A stretch of DNA of 26,111 nt from Chloroflexi bacterium RBG_16_56_11 (GCA_001796865.1 MGNQ01000024.1:5363-31473), one strand, 5' to 3'; shown: positions 1 to 7,703, numbered from the stretch's first letter. Notes: generated by a model not told the origin, from the sequence alone. Numbers and translations: made by a program.

Positions 1-504
1 CGGCCGATAATACCCATCGATTTCTGGAACGACGGCCCGCTGGCCGGGAGCTGCCTGGCCGGGGGCAGGCACTATTTCCATATCAACCACCGCGGGGACG
101 CCGAGCCCTGCATTTTCTGCCATTTCTCCACGCACAACGTCAAGGAACACAGCATCGGCGAAATCCTGGGTTCGCCGTTCTTCAAGGCCATCCGGGAAAG
201 CCAGCCTCTCTCCTACAACACCCTCCTGCCCTGCCCGATAATCGACCACCCGGACACGCTGTGGAACCACATCCGGGAACACGGGGCGCGGCCGACCCAC
301 GAGGGAGCGGAGAAGATGTTCACCACGCTGGCGCCCGAGGTCAGGAAGTACGGGGAAGAGGTGCGCCAGAAGATGGGCGACGCCTGGGATAAAGACGGCT
401 ACGAGTCCTGGGCCCCGGCCTGGGCCAGGCTCTGCGGGTTTTCCACCGAAAAGATGGAGGCACGCCGCCGCGAGTTCGAGAAATCGCGGGGGAGAGAACC
501 GTAA
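1..504 (+). CDS. Radical SAM/SPASM-type protein, C-terminal part (5' end outside window)
   Basis: The frame is open from base 1 to a TAA at 502-504, so the window shows only the last 167 residues of a longer protein. Near the start it reads GSCLAGGRHYFHINHRG, then CIFCHFS, then LLPCPIIDHP. These spaced cysteines (GSC, CxxC, CP) around a short 'HINHRGDAEPC' beta stretch look like the auxiliary Fe-S (SPASM/twitch-like) segment that follows the TIM barrel in many radical SAM enzymes; the CxxxCxxC motif binding the SAM cluster would lie upstream. The last 60 residues are charged and helical. The gene converges on the MFS gene with only 12 bases between stops. The substrate cannot be inferred; assignment to the radical SAM superfamily is probable, not certain. 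Confidence 0.7.
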   Translation, partial: RPIIPIDFWNDGPLAGSCLAGGRHYFHINHRGDAEPCIFCHFSTHNVKEHSIGEILGSPFFKAIRESQPLSYNTLLPCPIIDHPDTLWNHIREHGARPTHEGAEKMFTTLAPEVRKYGEEVRQKMGDAWDKDGYESWAPAWARLCGFSTEKMEARRREFEKSRGREP

Positions 505-516
505 ATCCTGTCCGGG

Positions 517-1725
517 TCAACCGGTGAGTTGACGGCGGTTTGACGGCAGCAGGAGCAGGAAAGGCATGGCCAGGGCGGCCAGGCCTCCCCAGAAGACCAA
601 AGGCATCCCCTGACTGAACGACGCGAGGTTATTCCCCAGCGGGGGAGAGATAAAAGCCCCCAGCATGCCGATAGAGCTCGTCAGGCCGATGGCCGTCCCG
701 GCATAAGTGCTGCCTATCTCTTTCGTCTCGAAGACCATCACGTTCAGGATGGGAAAAGTCCCGCTGCGCAGGAACCCCCCGGCCACGACGAGCAGCCATA
801 CCCCGGAGGTATCGACCGCGGGCAACAAGGCGATACTCAATGCCAGCATCGCGAAGGAAAAAAGCAGTACCCCTTTTTGAGACGTCCGGCCGGCCAGCAG
901 CACCATGGGGATAACCCCGAGTGTGCTCACGCCCATCAATACGGTGATGGCGCTGTCAGCGCTGGCGGGCGTCCAGCCGATATTCCTCAAGTATAAAGGA
1001 AGGTAGCCGATGTATCCGGTGCTGGCCCCCCAGAGCGTCATGTTGATAATGCCGATAAGCCAGACCATTTTGCTGCGGATGACGTGTGAAAAGGCCCGGC
1101 GGAAGGGGACAACGCCCAATTCCGAGCCGGGGAGCTCGCTCTTACCCGGCTCGCGCCCGGTAAACCACCAGAGAATACCCAGCAACACGGGCGGGGCGCC
1201 GTAGAGAAAAAGCACGTTCCTCCAGCCCCCGAGCCACGGTGAAAAGACGGTGGCGCTGAACATCGTGGCTATCATCGCGCCGGCTCCCCAGGCAACATTC
1301 AACAGGGCGTTGGTGAGCCCGAGCTGTTTCCCGCCAAACCACTGGGTCGTCACCTTGGGCACGATACTCGGGGTAGCGGCGACGGTGATTCCGAAGAGGA
1401 ACATAGCGAGCGCCATGGTAAAAAAGTTGACGGAAAGTCCCCGCATGGCGCCGAAAACACCGGCCAGGATGCAGGCCACGAAAAGCATCCGCCGGACGCC
1501 GAAGCGGTCGGCCAGGAGCCCGCCGGGCAGCCCGATGAAGACGCCGGCCAGCGGGTCCATGCCCCAGATAGTGCCGATAGCGACCACGCTCAGGCCCAGG
1601 TCATCCGAAATCTGTTTGAAGAGCACCGGCATGCACAACCTGGCGGAGCCGGTGATGAGTCCATAAGTGGCCATGGTGAGGCCGAGGATATACCAGCGAT
1701 ATCGCGGGCCATTTATTTTTTGCAT
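517..1725 (-). CDS. MFS transporter (12-TM major facilitator)
   Basis: This 402-residue hydrophobic protein has the length and spacing of a 12-helix major facilitator. The loop between helices 2 and 3 reads GLPGGLLADRFGVRRM, a clear form of the MFS signature G-x-L-x-D-R-x-G-R-R. It begins MQKINGPRYRWYILGLTMATYGL, a short cytoplasmic tail then helix 1, and ends in a charged tail. It resembles the nitrate/nitrite-porter and cyanate-permease (CynX-like) branch in general appearance, but I cannot name a substrate. It is the last gene of a minus-strand group, 37 bases after the steroid-reductase-like gene, so it probably exports or imports something linked to those two enzymes. Its stop lies at the foot of a small hairpin (GTCAAC/GTTGAC, 516-533). 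Confidence 0.9.
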   Translation of the reverse strand: MQKINGPRYRWYILGLTMATYGLITGSARLCMPVLFKQISDDLGLSVVAIGTIWGMDPLAGVFIGLPGGLLADRFGVRRMLFVACILAGVFGAMRGLSVNFFTMALAMFLFGITVAATPSIVPKVTTQWFGGKQLGLTNALLNVAWGAGAMIATMFSATVFSPWLGGWRNVLFLYGAPPVLLGILWWFTGREPGKSELPGSELGVVPFRRAFSHVIRSKMVWLIGIINMTLWGASTGYIGYLPLYLRNIGWTPASADSAITVLMGVSTLGVIPMVLLAGRTSQKGVLLFSFAMLALSIALLPAVDTSGVWLLVVAGGFLRSGTFPILNVMVFETKEIGSTYAGTAIGLTSSIGMLGAFISPPLGNNLASFSQGMPLVFWGGLAALAMPFLLLLPSNRRQLTG

Positions 1726-1762
1726 TATCTTATATCAACCGGGATATTTCCGGCCAAGAGTC

Positions 1763-2524
1763 TCACCAGACGCCCGGCACCAGGGCCTTCCGCTCCGGAG
1801 GATAGTCCGGGAAGGCCGACCGGTACCAGGCATGATGCGCCTTCGCCCGCGGCACCAGGTTAGCGGCGGTCCAGAAGGCGAAGGCCAGTCCCGGGAGCGA
1901 CCAGGTAGCCAGCGCCCAGCCGAGCCAGATGATTATCTCCCCCAGGTAGTTGGGGCAGGACACCCGGCGGTACAACCAGTCGTAGGAAATCTTGTATCCG
2001 GACTCGCCGGGTTGCCTCAGACCGCGTAAAACCAGGTCGGCCCGGCGGTTGACCACGAAGCCAATGATAAATAGCAACACCCCGGCGATAAACCGGGGGT
2101 CGGACAACCAGTCACTATTATATCCCCCGGACAGAGTATAAAGATAACGTCCGTTAAGATAACCATTCATCATATTGAAAACAAATCCGAAGCCCACGAC
2201 TGAGAGCGGCATCTGCCGGGAAAACCCCCGCAGGCTAAAGGGATAAATAAACGCCCGGTGCAAATAATGCGCCTCCCAGATGACCAGGAAAACGAGCGAG
2301 GCCGCGGTGACGGCATTACTTCCAAGGGAAAAACAGGCAGCGAAAACGATGGGAGCGGGCGCTTCCATGACGAGCCAGCCCAACCGATTGTTGAGGGCGG
2401 AGCCCCAGCCCCGTCGAACGTGACGTCCGTAGGGAGCAACGATAAAAAACAGCGCCACGAAGACGGCCGAGGCCAGTACGAACCACCCCACCAGGAGGAC
2501 GTTAAAGACGGTCGGCTCGCTCAC
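1763..2524 (-). CDS. Steroid 5-alpha-reductase-like (isoprenylcysteine methyltransferase/5-alpha-reductase fold) membrane protein
   Basis: The protein has 253 residues if read from the GTG at 2522-2524, which overlaps the upstream stop as GTGA; I prefer this to a start 60 bases upstream, whose extra residues would lie inside the SDR gene and are low-complexity. Recognisable family segments: YGRHVRRGWG near the N-terminus, WEAHYLHRAFIYPF in the middle, and the conserved C-terminal block YRRVSCPNYLGEIIIWLGW followed by HHAWYRSAFPDYPPERKALVPGVW. This is the pattern of 3-oxo-5-alpha-steroid 4-dehydrogenases, integral membrane enzymes that reduce a C=C bond next to a ketone using NADPH. About six membrane segments are visible. 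Coupling to an SDR similar to 3-beta-hydroxysteroid dehydrogenases suggests steroid-, terpenoid- or polyprenyl-type substrates, but the true substrate is unknown. Confidence 0.8.
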   Translation of the reverse strand: MSEPTVFNVLLVGWFVLASAVFVALFFIVAPYGRHVRRGWGSALNNRLGWLVMEAPAPIVFAACFSLGSNAVTAASLVFLVIWEAHYLHRAFIYPFSLRGFSRQMPLSVVGFGFVFNMMNGYLNGRYLYTLSGGYNSDWLSDPRFIAGVLLFIIGFVVNRRADLVLRGLRQPGESGYKISYDWLYRRVSCPNYLGEIIIWLGWALATWSLPGLAFAFWTAANLVPRAKAHHAWYRSAFPDYPPERKALVPGVW

Positions 2525-3534
2525 CGGGTCTCCAGGGCCCCCTGTCCCGGGCGGCGGGGCAGCTGACCGGAGTCGACGAACCACCTCAGGGTATCTTCCA
2601 GGGTCTCGCGGAAAGGTCGCGGGCGGTAGTCCAGCTCCCAGGAGGCCTTTTCGTGGGAGATATTACGGTTGCTCCGCAGCGCCCGGAGGGAGACGCTGGT
2701 ATAGAGCGGGCGTTTCCCCCGCAGGCGGCTTATCCCCTGGACAACCGGCGCGGCGGTACGCGCCAGCCACAGCGGGCAAACGAAACCCGCCTTCGGGACG
2801 CCGGTAATCTCCGCAACCATCCCGGCGATGTCGCACATGGATACCCAGTTCCCGGAAAGCAGATACCGGGACCCCGCCGGCGCCCGCTCCGCGGCGCGCA
2901 TGGCACCGTCCACCACGTCCCGCACATCCACCCAGTCGAATCCGCCGGTCACGAGCGATGGCAACCGGTGACAGGCCATGGCCAGAAGGGCCTCGCCGAA
3001 GTATGACGGCTGGTAGTCGTGGGGACCGAGGATGGCCGTGGGAATGACGGTGACGACATTGAGCCCCCGCTCAATACCCCGCCGCACCTCTCTCTCGCTC
3101 TCCGCCTTGGAGCGGTCGTAGGGAGGGCAGCGCGTCGAAGCGACGAGGGGTCGGGACTCATCCACGGGAAGGGACAGGGGCTCCTGCGCAAGGGCGTGAA
3201 TGGAGCTGAAGTGAACAAGGCGGCGTACGCCGGCACGGCGACAGGCCTCGAGCACGTTCCTGGTGCCGGTGACGTTCACGGCTTCAAGAGAAGGCCAGTC
3301 ATACGCGGACAGCGAGATACTTGCGGCCAGGTGGTACACAATCTCCGCGCCCCGGAAAGCCCGGCATAACGAGTCGAGGTCGCGGACGTCACCGGGGACG
3401 GTCTCAACCGGCAGTCCGTCGATAGCTCGGGAGTTAACATGTACCAGGCACCGGGCAGAGCGTCCTTCCCCGACAAGGGCGCGGACCAGGTTGGCCCCGA
3501 CATGTCCGCTGGCCCCGGTTACAACGACCGTCAT
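2521..3534 (-). CDS. Extended SDR: NAD-dependent epimerase/dehydratase or 3-beta-HSD/dihydroflavonol-reductase-like
   Basis: The 337-residue protein is a typical extended short-chain dehydrogenase. The N-terminal Rossmann motif is TGASGHVG (residues 6-13), the second acidic element GDVRD is at 48-52, the catalytic serine lies in VHFSSIHA (about 107-114) and the catalytic Tyr-Lys pair is YDRSK (139-143). The C-terminal half (WVDVRDVVDGAM, then YRPRPFRETLEDTLRWF) matches the dihydroflavonol-4-reductase/3-beta-hydroxysteroid dehydrogenase branch rather than sugar-nucleotide epimerases. The downstream 5-alpha-reductase-like gene overlaps it by four bases, so the two are translationally coupled. 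No Shine-Dalgarno precedes the ATG; the promoter (3544-3552) places transcription start almost at the ATG. Confidence 0.88.
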   Translation of the reverse strand: MTVVVTGASGHVGANLVRALVGEGRSARCLVHVNSRAIDGLPVETVPGDVRDLDSLCRAFRGAEIVYHLAASISLSAYDWPSLEAVNVTGTRNVLEACRRAGVRRLVHFSSIHALAQEPLSLPVDESRPLVASTRCPPYDRSKAESEREVRRGIERGLNVVTVIPTAILGPHDYQPSYFGEALLAMACHRLPSLVTGGFDWVDVRDVVDGAMRAAERAPAGSRYLLSGNWVSMCDIAGMVAEITGVPKAGFVCPLWLARTAAPVVQGISRLRGKRPLYTSVSLRALRSNRNISHEKASWELDYRPRPFRETLEDTLRWFVDSGQLPRRPGQGALETR

Positions 3535-3543
3535 TTGAACCAG

Positions 3544-3552
3544 ATTATAACA
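3544..3552 (-). promoter_or_regulatory. Extended -10 promoter of the SDR/reductase/MFS operon, probably leaderless
   Basis: On the minus strand there is a perfect TATAAT preceded by TG and one base (TGTTATAAT). Its downstream edge is nine bases from the ATG at 3534. With transcription starting about six or seven bases after the -10, the 5' leader would be only a few bases. There is no good -35 at 17 bases (a TTGGTC lies at 19). No purine-rich Shine-Dalgarno lies before the ATG, which fits leaderless initiation. Confidence 0.6.
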
Positions 3553-3665
3553 CAGATTTTCACTTGATGACCAAGTAGGCCGACTGTGACCGGATTGTGA
3601 CGCCGGGCGGCCTATTTGAGATAAGCACGTAACGTTCGTCAGCTATGCTCATACCGGGCTAAAAA

Positions 3666-3827
3666 ATGAATAACCAGACGTCCAACCCGGCCACGGGCGT
3701 GACGGACAGGTACACACCCTGCCCGCAGTGTCGCCGCAAGGGGCTGTACAGCGTTAACGGGAAATATTATCGTTGCCGGTATTGCGGGCACCACCGGATG
3801 TCTCTGCCACCGAGGCCTGCACTGTGA
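3666..3827 (+). CDS. Small zinc-ribbon protein, 53 aa
   Basis: An ATG at 3666 opens a 53-codon frame ending TGA at 3825-3827. It encodes two CxxC knuckles, CPQC (19-22) and CRYC (37-40), separated by 14 residues that include GLYSVNGKYYRCRYCG, a classic rubredoxin/zinc-ribbon beta-hairpin arrangement followed by GHH. This is a coherent mini zinc ribbon rather than chance coding. It stands alone on the plus strand, divergent from the SDR operon and convergent with the yjbQ-like gene. No convincing Shine-Dalgarno precedes it (the ATG follows an A-run), so the start is uncertain; leaderless initiation or a missed upstream start is possible. Function unknown: nucleic-acid or protein binding is usual for such ribbons. 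Confidence 0.6.
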   Translation: MNNQTSNPATGVTDRYTPCPQCRRKGLYSVNGKYYRCRYCGHHRMSLPPRPAL

Positions 3828-3845
3828 CAGACCTTTGATATGCCG

Positions 3846-4247
3846 TCATCTGTCCGGCACGATTTTTACCAGGAAGTTGCGGTCCCTCGGGCCGTCGAAC
3901 TCGGCGAAAAATACGCCCTGCCAGGTCCCCAGCACCAGCCGCCCGTCCTCGATAAAGAGGGTGCAAGAGCCCCCGGTGAGGCTGGCCTTGATATGGGCCG
4001 GGGAATTCCCTTCCATATGGCTGTAGTTCCGGTGCTGCGGCACCATAACATCGAGCTGGGCGATAATATCTTCGACAACAGCAGGATCGGCGTGCTCATT
4101 GATAATGACCCCGGCCGTGGTATGCGGTACAAAGATGTGGCAGATACCGTTTCTCACGCCCCCGGCCTTAACGACATCTCTCACCTGGCTGGTAATTTCC
4201 TGTAACTCTACCCTCGAACCTGTTTTTATGTCAACTTTATGGAGCAT
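3846..4247 (-). CDS. yjbQ: YjbQ/UPF0047 family protein (secondary thiamine-phosphate synthase-like)
   Basis: The protein has 133 residues from the ATG at 4245-4247, chosen because GGGAGG sits about six bases upstream on the minus strand; an upstream ATG would add ten residues that run through this ribosome-binding site. The family signature is plain: ICHIFVPHTTAGVIINEHADPAV in the middle, HRNYSHMEGNSPAHIKASLTG, and the C-terminal GTWQGVFFAEFDGPRDRNFLVKI. YjbQ proteins are small soluble trimers with conserved histidines that likely bind a metal; E. coli YjbQ has weak thiamine-phosphate synthase activity, though the physiological role is unsettled. It is monocistronic, facing the zinc-ribbon gene, and its upstream side holds a composite repeat. 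Confidence 0.92.
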   Translation of the reverse strand: MLHKVDIKTGSRVELQEITSQVRDVVKAGGVRNGICHIFVPHTTAGVIINEHADPAVVEDIIAQLDVMVPQHRNYSHMEGNSPAHIKASLTGGSCTLFIEDGRLVLGTWQGVFFAEFDGPRDRNFLVKIVPDR

Positions 4248-4314
4248 ATTTTTACCTCCCGGGAGTGATAACAACATCGTACACTATGGCCGCAAGATGA
4301 ACAATAACGAATCA

Positions 4315-4383
4315 TGTCATTCCCGCGTAAGCGGGAATCCAGACAGTTCCCTCTCCCTTTATGGGAGAGGTTAGGTGAGGGTG
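4315..4383. repeat. Composite intergenic hairpin repeat, copy A
   Basis: Two adjacent perfect hairpins: ATTCCCGC-GTAA-GCGGGAAT (4319-4338) and CCTCTCCC-TTTAT-GGGAGAGG (4350-4370), followed by the tail TAGGTGAGGGTG (4372-4383). The second hairpin and tail recur in the same orientation at 9912-9945, and a variant of the first recurs at 10013-10032. This looks like a dispersed, non-coding, REP/MITE-like intergenic element. It lies upstream of both flanking genes, which diverge here. Confidence 0.8.
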
Positions 4384-4460
4384 CAACTACCACCGCTCGT
4401 AAATATTCATCGCGAGAGGGGTAAAAAATACCCCAGAGATGAATACCGCTTCAACCCATC

Positions 4461-4489
4461 TTGACCCTGTACATAAAACAGGATAAACT
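4461..4489 (+). promoter_or_regulatory. Sigma70-type promoter of the fmdB-DUF763 pair
   Basis: TTGACC (4461-4466) and TAAACT (4484-4489) are separated by exactly 17 bases, matching the -35 and -10 consensus at 5/6 and 4/6. Transcription would begin near 4496, just ahead of the GGAGA ribosome-binding site (4496-4500) of the ATG at 4507, giving a very short leader. Confidence 0.6.
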
Positions 4490-4506
4490 GTAAATGGAGA
4501 ACTATC

Positions 4507-4746
4507 ATGCCGATTTACGAGTACGTCTGTCCGAAATGCGATGTCACCTTTGAGCGGCTGCGTCCCTTGAGCCAGGCGCAACAGCCAGCCGATTGCCCGA
4601 AGTGCCATAAAATATCGCGGCGGAAGATGTCCACTTTCGCCTGCTTCACCGCCTCCACGGGCGGCGTCCCCAAAACCATCGCCGGAACGTCCGGAGGCTC
4701 CTGCTCAAGCTGTAGCTCGGGCAACTGCGGCACCTGCGCTTCCTAG
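4507..4746 (+). CDS. FmdB-family zinc-ribbon regulatory protein
   Basis: The 79-residue protein begins MPIYEYVCPKC, the diagnostic start of the FmdB/CxxC_CxxC_SSSS family. Four cysteines (8, 11, 30, 33) form the zinc ribbon, the second knuckle being CPKC. The tail is rich in Gly, Ser and Cys (SGGSCSSCSSGNCGTCAS), a common low-complexity ending in this family. The name comes from a putative regulator in a methylotroph formamidase/amidase locus; the general function is not established. GGAGA lies seven bases before the ATG, and an upstream promoter is visible. It is followed closely by the DUF763 gene, with which it is probably co-transcribed. Confidence 0.9.
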   Translation: MPIYEYVCPKCDVTFERLRPLSQAQQPADCPKCHKISRRKMSTFACFTASTGGVPKTIAGTSGGSCSSCSSGNCGTCAS

Positions 4747-4764
4747 TCCGTGAAAGGGCTGAAC

Positions 4765-5862
4765 ATGACTGGCCCCAGGAGAACCGGCTTCGCCAATCTG
4801 CCCCTGCATTACGGCAAGGCCCCCCGGTGGTTGTTCGAGCGCATGGTACCCCTCGCCCGGGAAATAACCATCGCCATTGTCTCCGAGTACGGCCCGGCGG
4901 AGATGCTGCGGCGTCTGTCCCATCCCTACTGGTTCCAGGCCTTCGGCTGCGTCCTCGGCTTCGACTGGCATTCGAGCGGGGTTACCACTACCCTCTGCGG
5001 GGCGTTGAAAGAAGGCCTCAAGGGAATCGAGACGGACCTGGGGCTGTTCGTAGCCGGCGGCAAGGGCAAGGCCTCGCGCCAGACCCCCGCCGAGATAGCG
5101 GACTGGGGAGAAAAGATTTCACTGGACCCAGCGCCGCTTGTCTACTCCAGCCGCATGGCCGCCAAGGTGGACAGCGCCGCTATCCAGGACGGCTACCAGA
5201 TTTATCACCACAGCTTCGTTTTCACGGCTAAAGGCGAGTGGACGGTCGTGCAGCAGGGCATGAACGAGACCAACCACTATGCCCGCCGCTACCACTGGCT
5301 GGGCGAGACCGTGGCTGACTTCGTCAACGAACCGCACGCCGCCATACTTTCGGAAGCCAGGGGAGAAACCCTGAACCTGACGGCCGCCGAGAGCGCCCCC
5401 GCCCGGACAACGATAACTTCGATTGCCACGGAGGAAACGCCGGAAAAGGTGCTGGCCGAGCTGCGCAAACTGAAAACACTGGACCTCCCCGCACGTCACC
5501 AGATAATGACAAGCGACCTGCACCCGGACAGCCTGAAAAAGATTATCCTGAGCGCCTACGAGCGCCAGCCGGAGGATTTCGAAAGGCTGCTGGGACTACC
5601 GGGGGTGGGGGCCAGAACGATACGCGCCCTGAGCCTCATCTCCGAGCTTATCCACGGTGTCGTTCCCAGCTACCGCGACCCCGCCCGGTACAGCTTCGCC
5701 CATGGCGGGAAGGACGGCATCCCCTACCCGGTTGATAGGAAGACCTATGACCGGAGCATCGAGCTGCTTTCCCGGGCGATTAGCGAGGCTAGGCTCGGTT
5801 TGAGTGACAAACAGCAGGCATTTAACAGGCTGAACCGGATAAGAGCAGATATACAATATTAA
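4765..5862 (+). CDS. DUF763 domain protein
   Basis: The start RRTGFANLPLHYGKAPRWLFERMVPLAREI is the signature of DUF763, a bacterial/archaeal family of uncharacterised function. I chose the ATG at 4765 (365 residues) because AAAGGG lies just upstream at normal spacing and family members begin a few residues before RTG; a GTG at 4750 would add five residues. Other conserved parts: SHPYWFQAFGCVLGFDWHSSGVTTT, FVAGGKGKASRQTP, and YQIYHHSFVFTAKGEWTVVQQGMN. The C-terminal third has LLGLPGVGARTIRALSLISELIHG, which looks like a helix-hairpin-helix, then YRDPARYSFAHGGKDGIPYPVDR. The HhH hints at DNA or nucleotide binding; that is inference. The gene abuts fmdB and ends five bases from the convergent lipoprotein gene. 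Confidence 0.9.
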   Translation: MTGPRRTGFANLPLHYGKAPRWLFERMVPLAREITIAIVSEYGPAEMLRRLSHPYWFQAFGCVLGFDWHSSGVTTTLCGALKEGLKGIETDLGLFVAGGKGKASRQTPAEIADWGEKISLDPAPLVYSSRMAAKVDSAAIQDGYQIYHHSFVFTAKGEWTVVQQGMNETNHYARRYHWLGETVADFVNEPHAAILSEARGETLNLTAAESAPARTTITSIATEETPEKVLAELRKLKTLDLPARHQIMTSDLHPDSLKKIILSAYERQPEDFERLLGLPGVGARTIRALSLISELIHGVVPSYRDPARYSFAHGGKDGIPYPVDRKTYDRSIELLSRAISEARLGLSDKQQAFNRLNRIRADIQY

Positions 5863-5867
5863 TTAGC

Positions 5868-6359
5868 TCAAGCTAAGAAAAATCGTGAAATAACTGACTC
5901 ACCAATATTAGAAGTCCTGTTGACCTCGAACAAAGCTGAAGCGACTAACTCATCTTCAAAGTACACTCGGACCTCATAGCTGCCTGGCTCGTCTGGAGCT
6001 GAATACCTTAGTAAAAAAACCTGCCCTGGCTCATATGGACCCAGATCACCGGCCGAGCCAATTACTATCGTCTCCAATGTTTTTCTATCTACATATACGA
6101 TATTCGAAAAGGTAACGCGTTTATTAATTCGCTTATCCAGTTTTAGACCAAGCAACAGCGTTTCTCCTGGTGAAAAAGCTTCTTGTACACGTGTTGGATA
6201 TGGTTCAGTCCTTGGGGACAAACCCCAGCCTCCCGGCGGTATTGGAGCCGATTGAGGTACTTTTAGGATGGTTATATATTGCACAGGATTTGTTGGCGAA
6301 CAACCAGACATTAGCGTAACTAATAGAAAAAAGGGGATTGTAAGAACAAAAGATTTCAT
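5868..6359 (-). CDS. Putative lipoprotein, function unknown
   Basis: Read from the ATG at 6357-6359 the protein has 163 residues and begins MKSFVLTIPFFLLVTLMSGC, a lipoprotein signal peptide whose lipobox ends at Cys20. A frame-open extension 44 codons upstream lacks coding character and would bury the signal peptide. The mature part holds a proline-rich linker (QSAPIPPGGWG) and then a beta-rich segment (FSPGETLLLGLKLDKRINKRVTFSNIVYVDRKT ... YEPGQVFLLRYSAPDEPGSYEVRVYFEDELVASALFEV), which reads like an Ig-like or carbohydrate-free beta-sandwich; this is a fold impression only. It is AT-richer than surrounding genes and follows the secreted-protein gene on the same strand, so the two probably form a cell-surface cassette. 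No strong Shine-Dalgarno is seen. Confidence 0.7.
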   Translation of the reverse strand: MKSFVLTIPFFLLVTLMSGCSPTNPVQYITILKVPQSAPIPPGGWGLSPRTEPYPTRVQEAFSPGETLLLGLKLDKRINKRVTFSNIVYVDRKTLETIVIGSAGDLGPYEPGQVFLLRYSAPDEPGSYEVRVYFEDELVASALFEVNRTSNIGESVISRFFLA

Positions 6360-6491
6360 CGTTATAATTCTTTCTTCAGTGACTTTAAATATTATACAGA
6401 TTAATTGGACCTGCGGTGAAGAATGGGTTCTAAATACAGCACACCTGCTACAAGGGATTTTCACAAGTAGGTATGCTGTAAATAGGCGCAA

Positions 6492-7703
6492 TTAATGCTT
6501 ATGAATATAGAAATTATAGTAGCTCGTCGATGTATGCGTGTCGTATGTATCACAGGTCAGCAACGATGTAGTAGCCCACCGCTGCCAGTCCCAATTAACC
6601 CAACTGTTACTGATGTACAGCTTACTGATATCTGTAGTTGCCGAAGGAAAGCTAGGATGGTCTCCGTAACCAGTATAAACTTCACCGCTATTAAACATAT
6701 AATCGGCTTCCGTGAAACCGATGTCCTCGTATGCCATAGTGTACCAACTACCATTATACATATACATTGCATACCATGTGTTACTGCCGTAACTCTTAAG
6801 GGCTACTTCCAGAGGTGTCTCTGGGATTGACCATAGCCGCCAGTCGTAATAGGTATAATCGAATTCATACATATAACGTACATCAGGCTGCCAATTGACC
6901 TCTGCCCAGCCAATTTCCATCCAATGTTGGGCGCCACTAATATCTCTTGCTGCATATATTCGGTCGTTAGTCATTTCTCCTGTAGCTCCATGTCTTACAC
7001 CTGTGTCCACAACAGTAAACTGTCCCCAAATTCCCGGGCAATCTAGGGTAGAATAATATCCAAAATAATGATAGCCGGTGGAATCAATTACATCCTCGTA
7101 AACAGGCTGTTTTGCCGGTGCAGATAGACTCAGCATCCATTCCATCATAATTGATGGAGGCTCAGAGGGTGGCTCATGGCTTACATTCTCCATAGATTGC
7201 GCTTCATTATTGATTGGGCCTCGAAATGGCCGATACTTTTGGTCTTCCGGCGAAACAAGTTTGAATGCAACCGATTTACCTTGAGGATTTATTAATTGAG
7301 AATCAGACACCATGAAGAGCCAGCCTTTAGGTTCGCGGAAATATTTGTCCGGCGCATTGATGCTCAATTGGTAATACCCATCTTTAAGAAAGCACGACAT
7401 GTCTATTACATTGTTCTTGTCTCTATTACCAATCACAGTTTTTTTAAGTATAGCTTCACTATCTTGTGAAGCAGATTCTAGCATCAGGTTGAGGTTCGCT
7501 GTATCTCCTTCATCAAGCCCGGTAATAACCACCAAAAGATTATCGAGGGAAGCAGAGTATTGACCCGGAACGAATAATCCATCGGTCATTCCTTGCTCTC
7601 GATGTACGGATAAGCCATTTTGAGCATAAGTAACTGATATATTAGACACGAGTAAGACTAACAGTAAAGCAAAAGAGGCAACAATAAGAAGAATTTTTCT
7701 CAT
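6492..7703 (-). CDS. Secreted protein with aromatic-rich C-terminal domain, function unknown
   Basis: The 403-residue protein starts MRKILLIVASFALLLVLLVSNISVTYAQNG, a Sec signal peptide with a likely cleavage after YAQ. AAGGAGAG lies just before the ATG. Residues about 30-165 form a beta-rich region (GQYSASLDNLLVVITGLDEGDTANLNL, DGYYQLSINAPDKYFREPKG). After a Pro/Ser/Glu linker (EPPSEPPS) the C-terminal 200 residues are unusually rich in Tyr and Trp (YHYFGYY, WPDVRYMYEFDYTYYDWRLW, WYAMYMYNGSWYT), as in extracellular carbohydrate-binding or lectin-like beta domains. I recognise no catalytic motif. Lower GC than its neighbours suggests acquisition. It is upstream of, and on the same strand as, the lipoprotein gene (gap 132 bases). 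Confidence 0.75.
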   Translation of the reverse strand: MRKILLIVASFALLLVLLVSNISVTYAQNGLSVHREQGMTDGLFVPGQYSASLDNLLVVITGLDEGDTANLNLMLESASQDSEAILKKTVIGNRDKNNVIDMSCFLKDGYYQLSINAPDKYFREPKGWLFMVSDSQLINPQGKSVAFKLVSPEDQKYRPFRGPINNEAQSMENVSHEPPSEPPSIMMEWMLSLSAPAKQPVYEDVIDSTGYHYFGYYSTLDCPGIWGQFTVVDTGVRHGATGEMTNDRIYAARDISGAQHWMEIGWAEVNWQPDVRYMYEFDYTYYDWRLWSIPETPLEVALKSYGSNTWYAMYMYNGSWYTMAYEDIGFTEADYMFNSGEVYTGYGDHPSFPSATTDISKLYISNSWVNWDWQRWATTSLLTCDTYDTHTSTSYYNFYIHKH

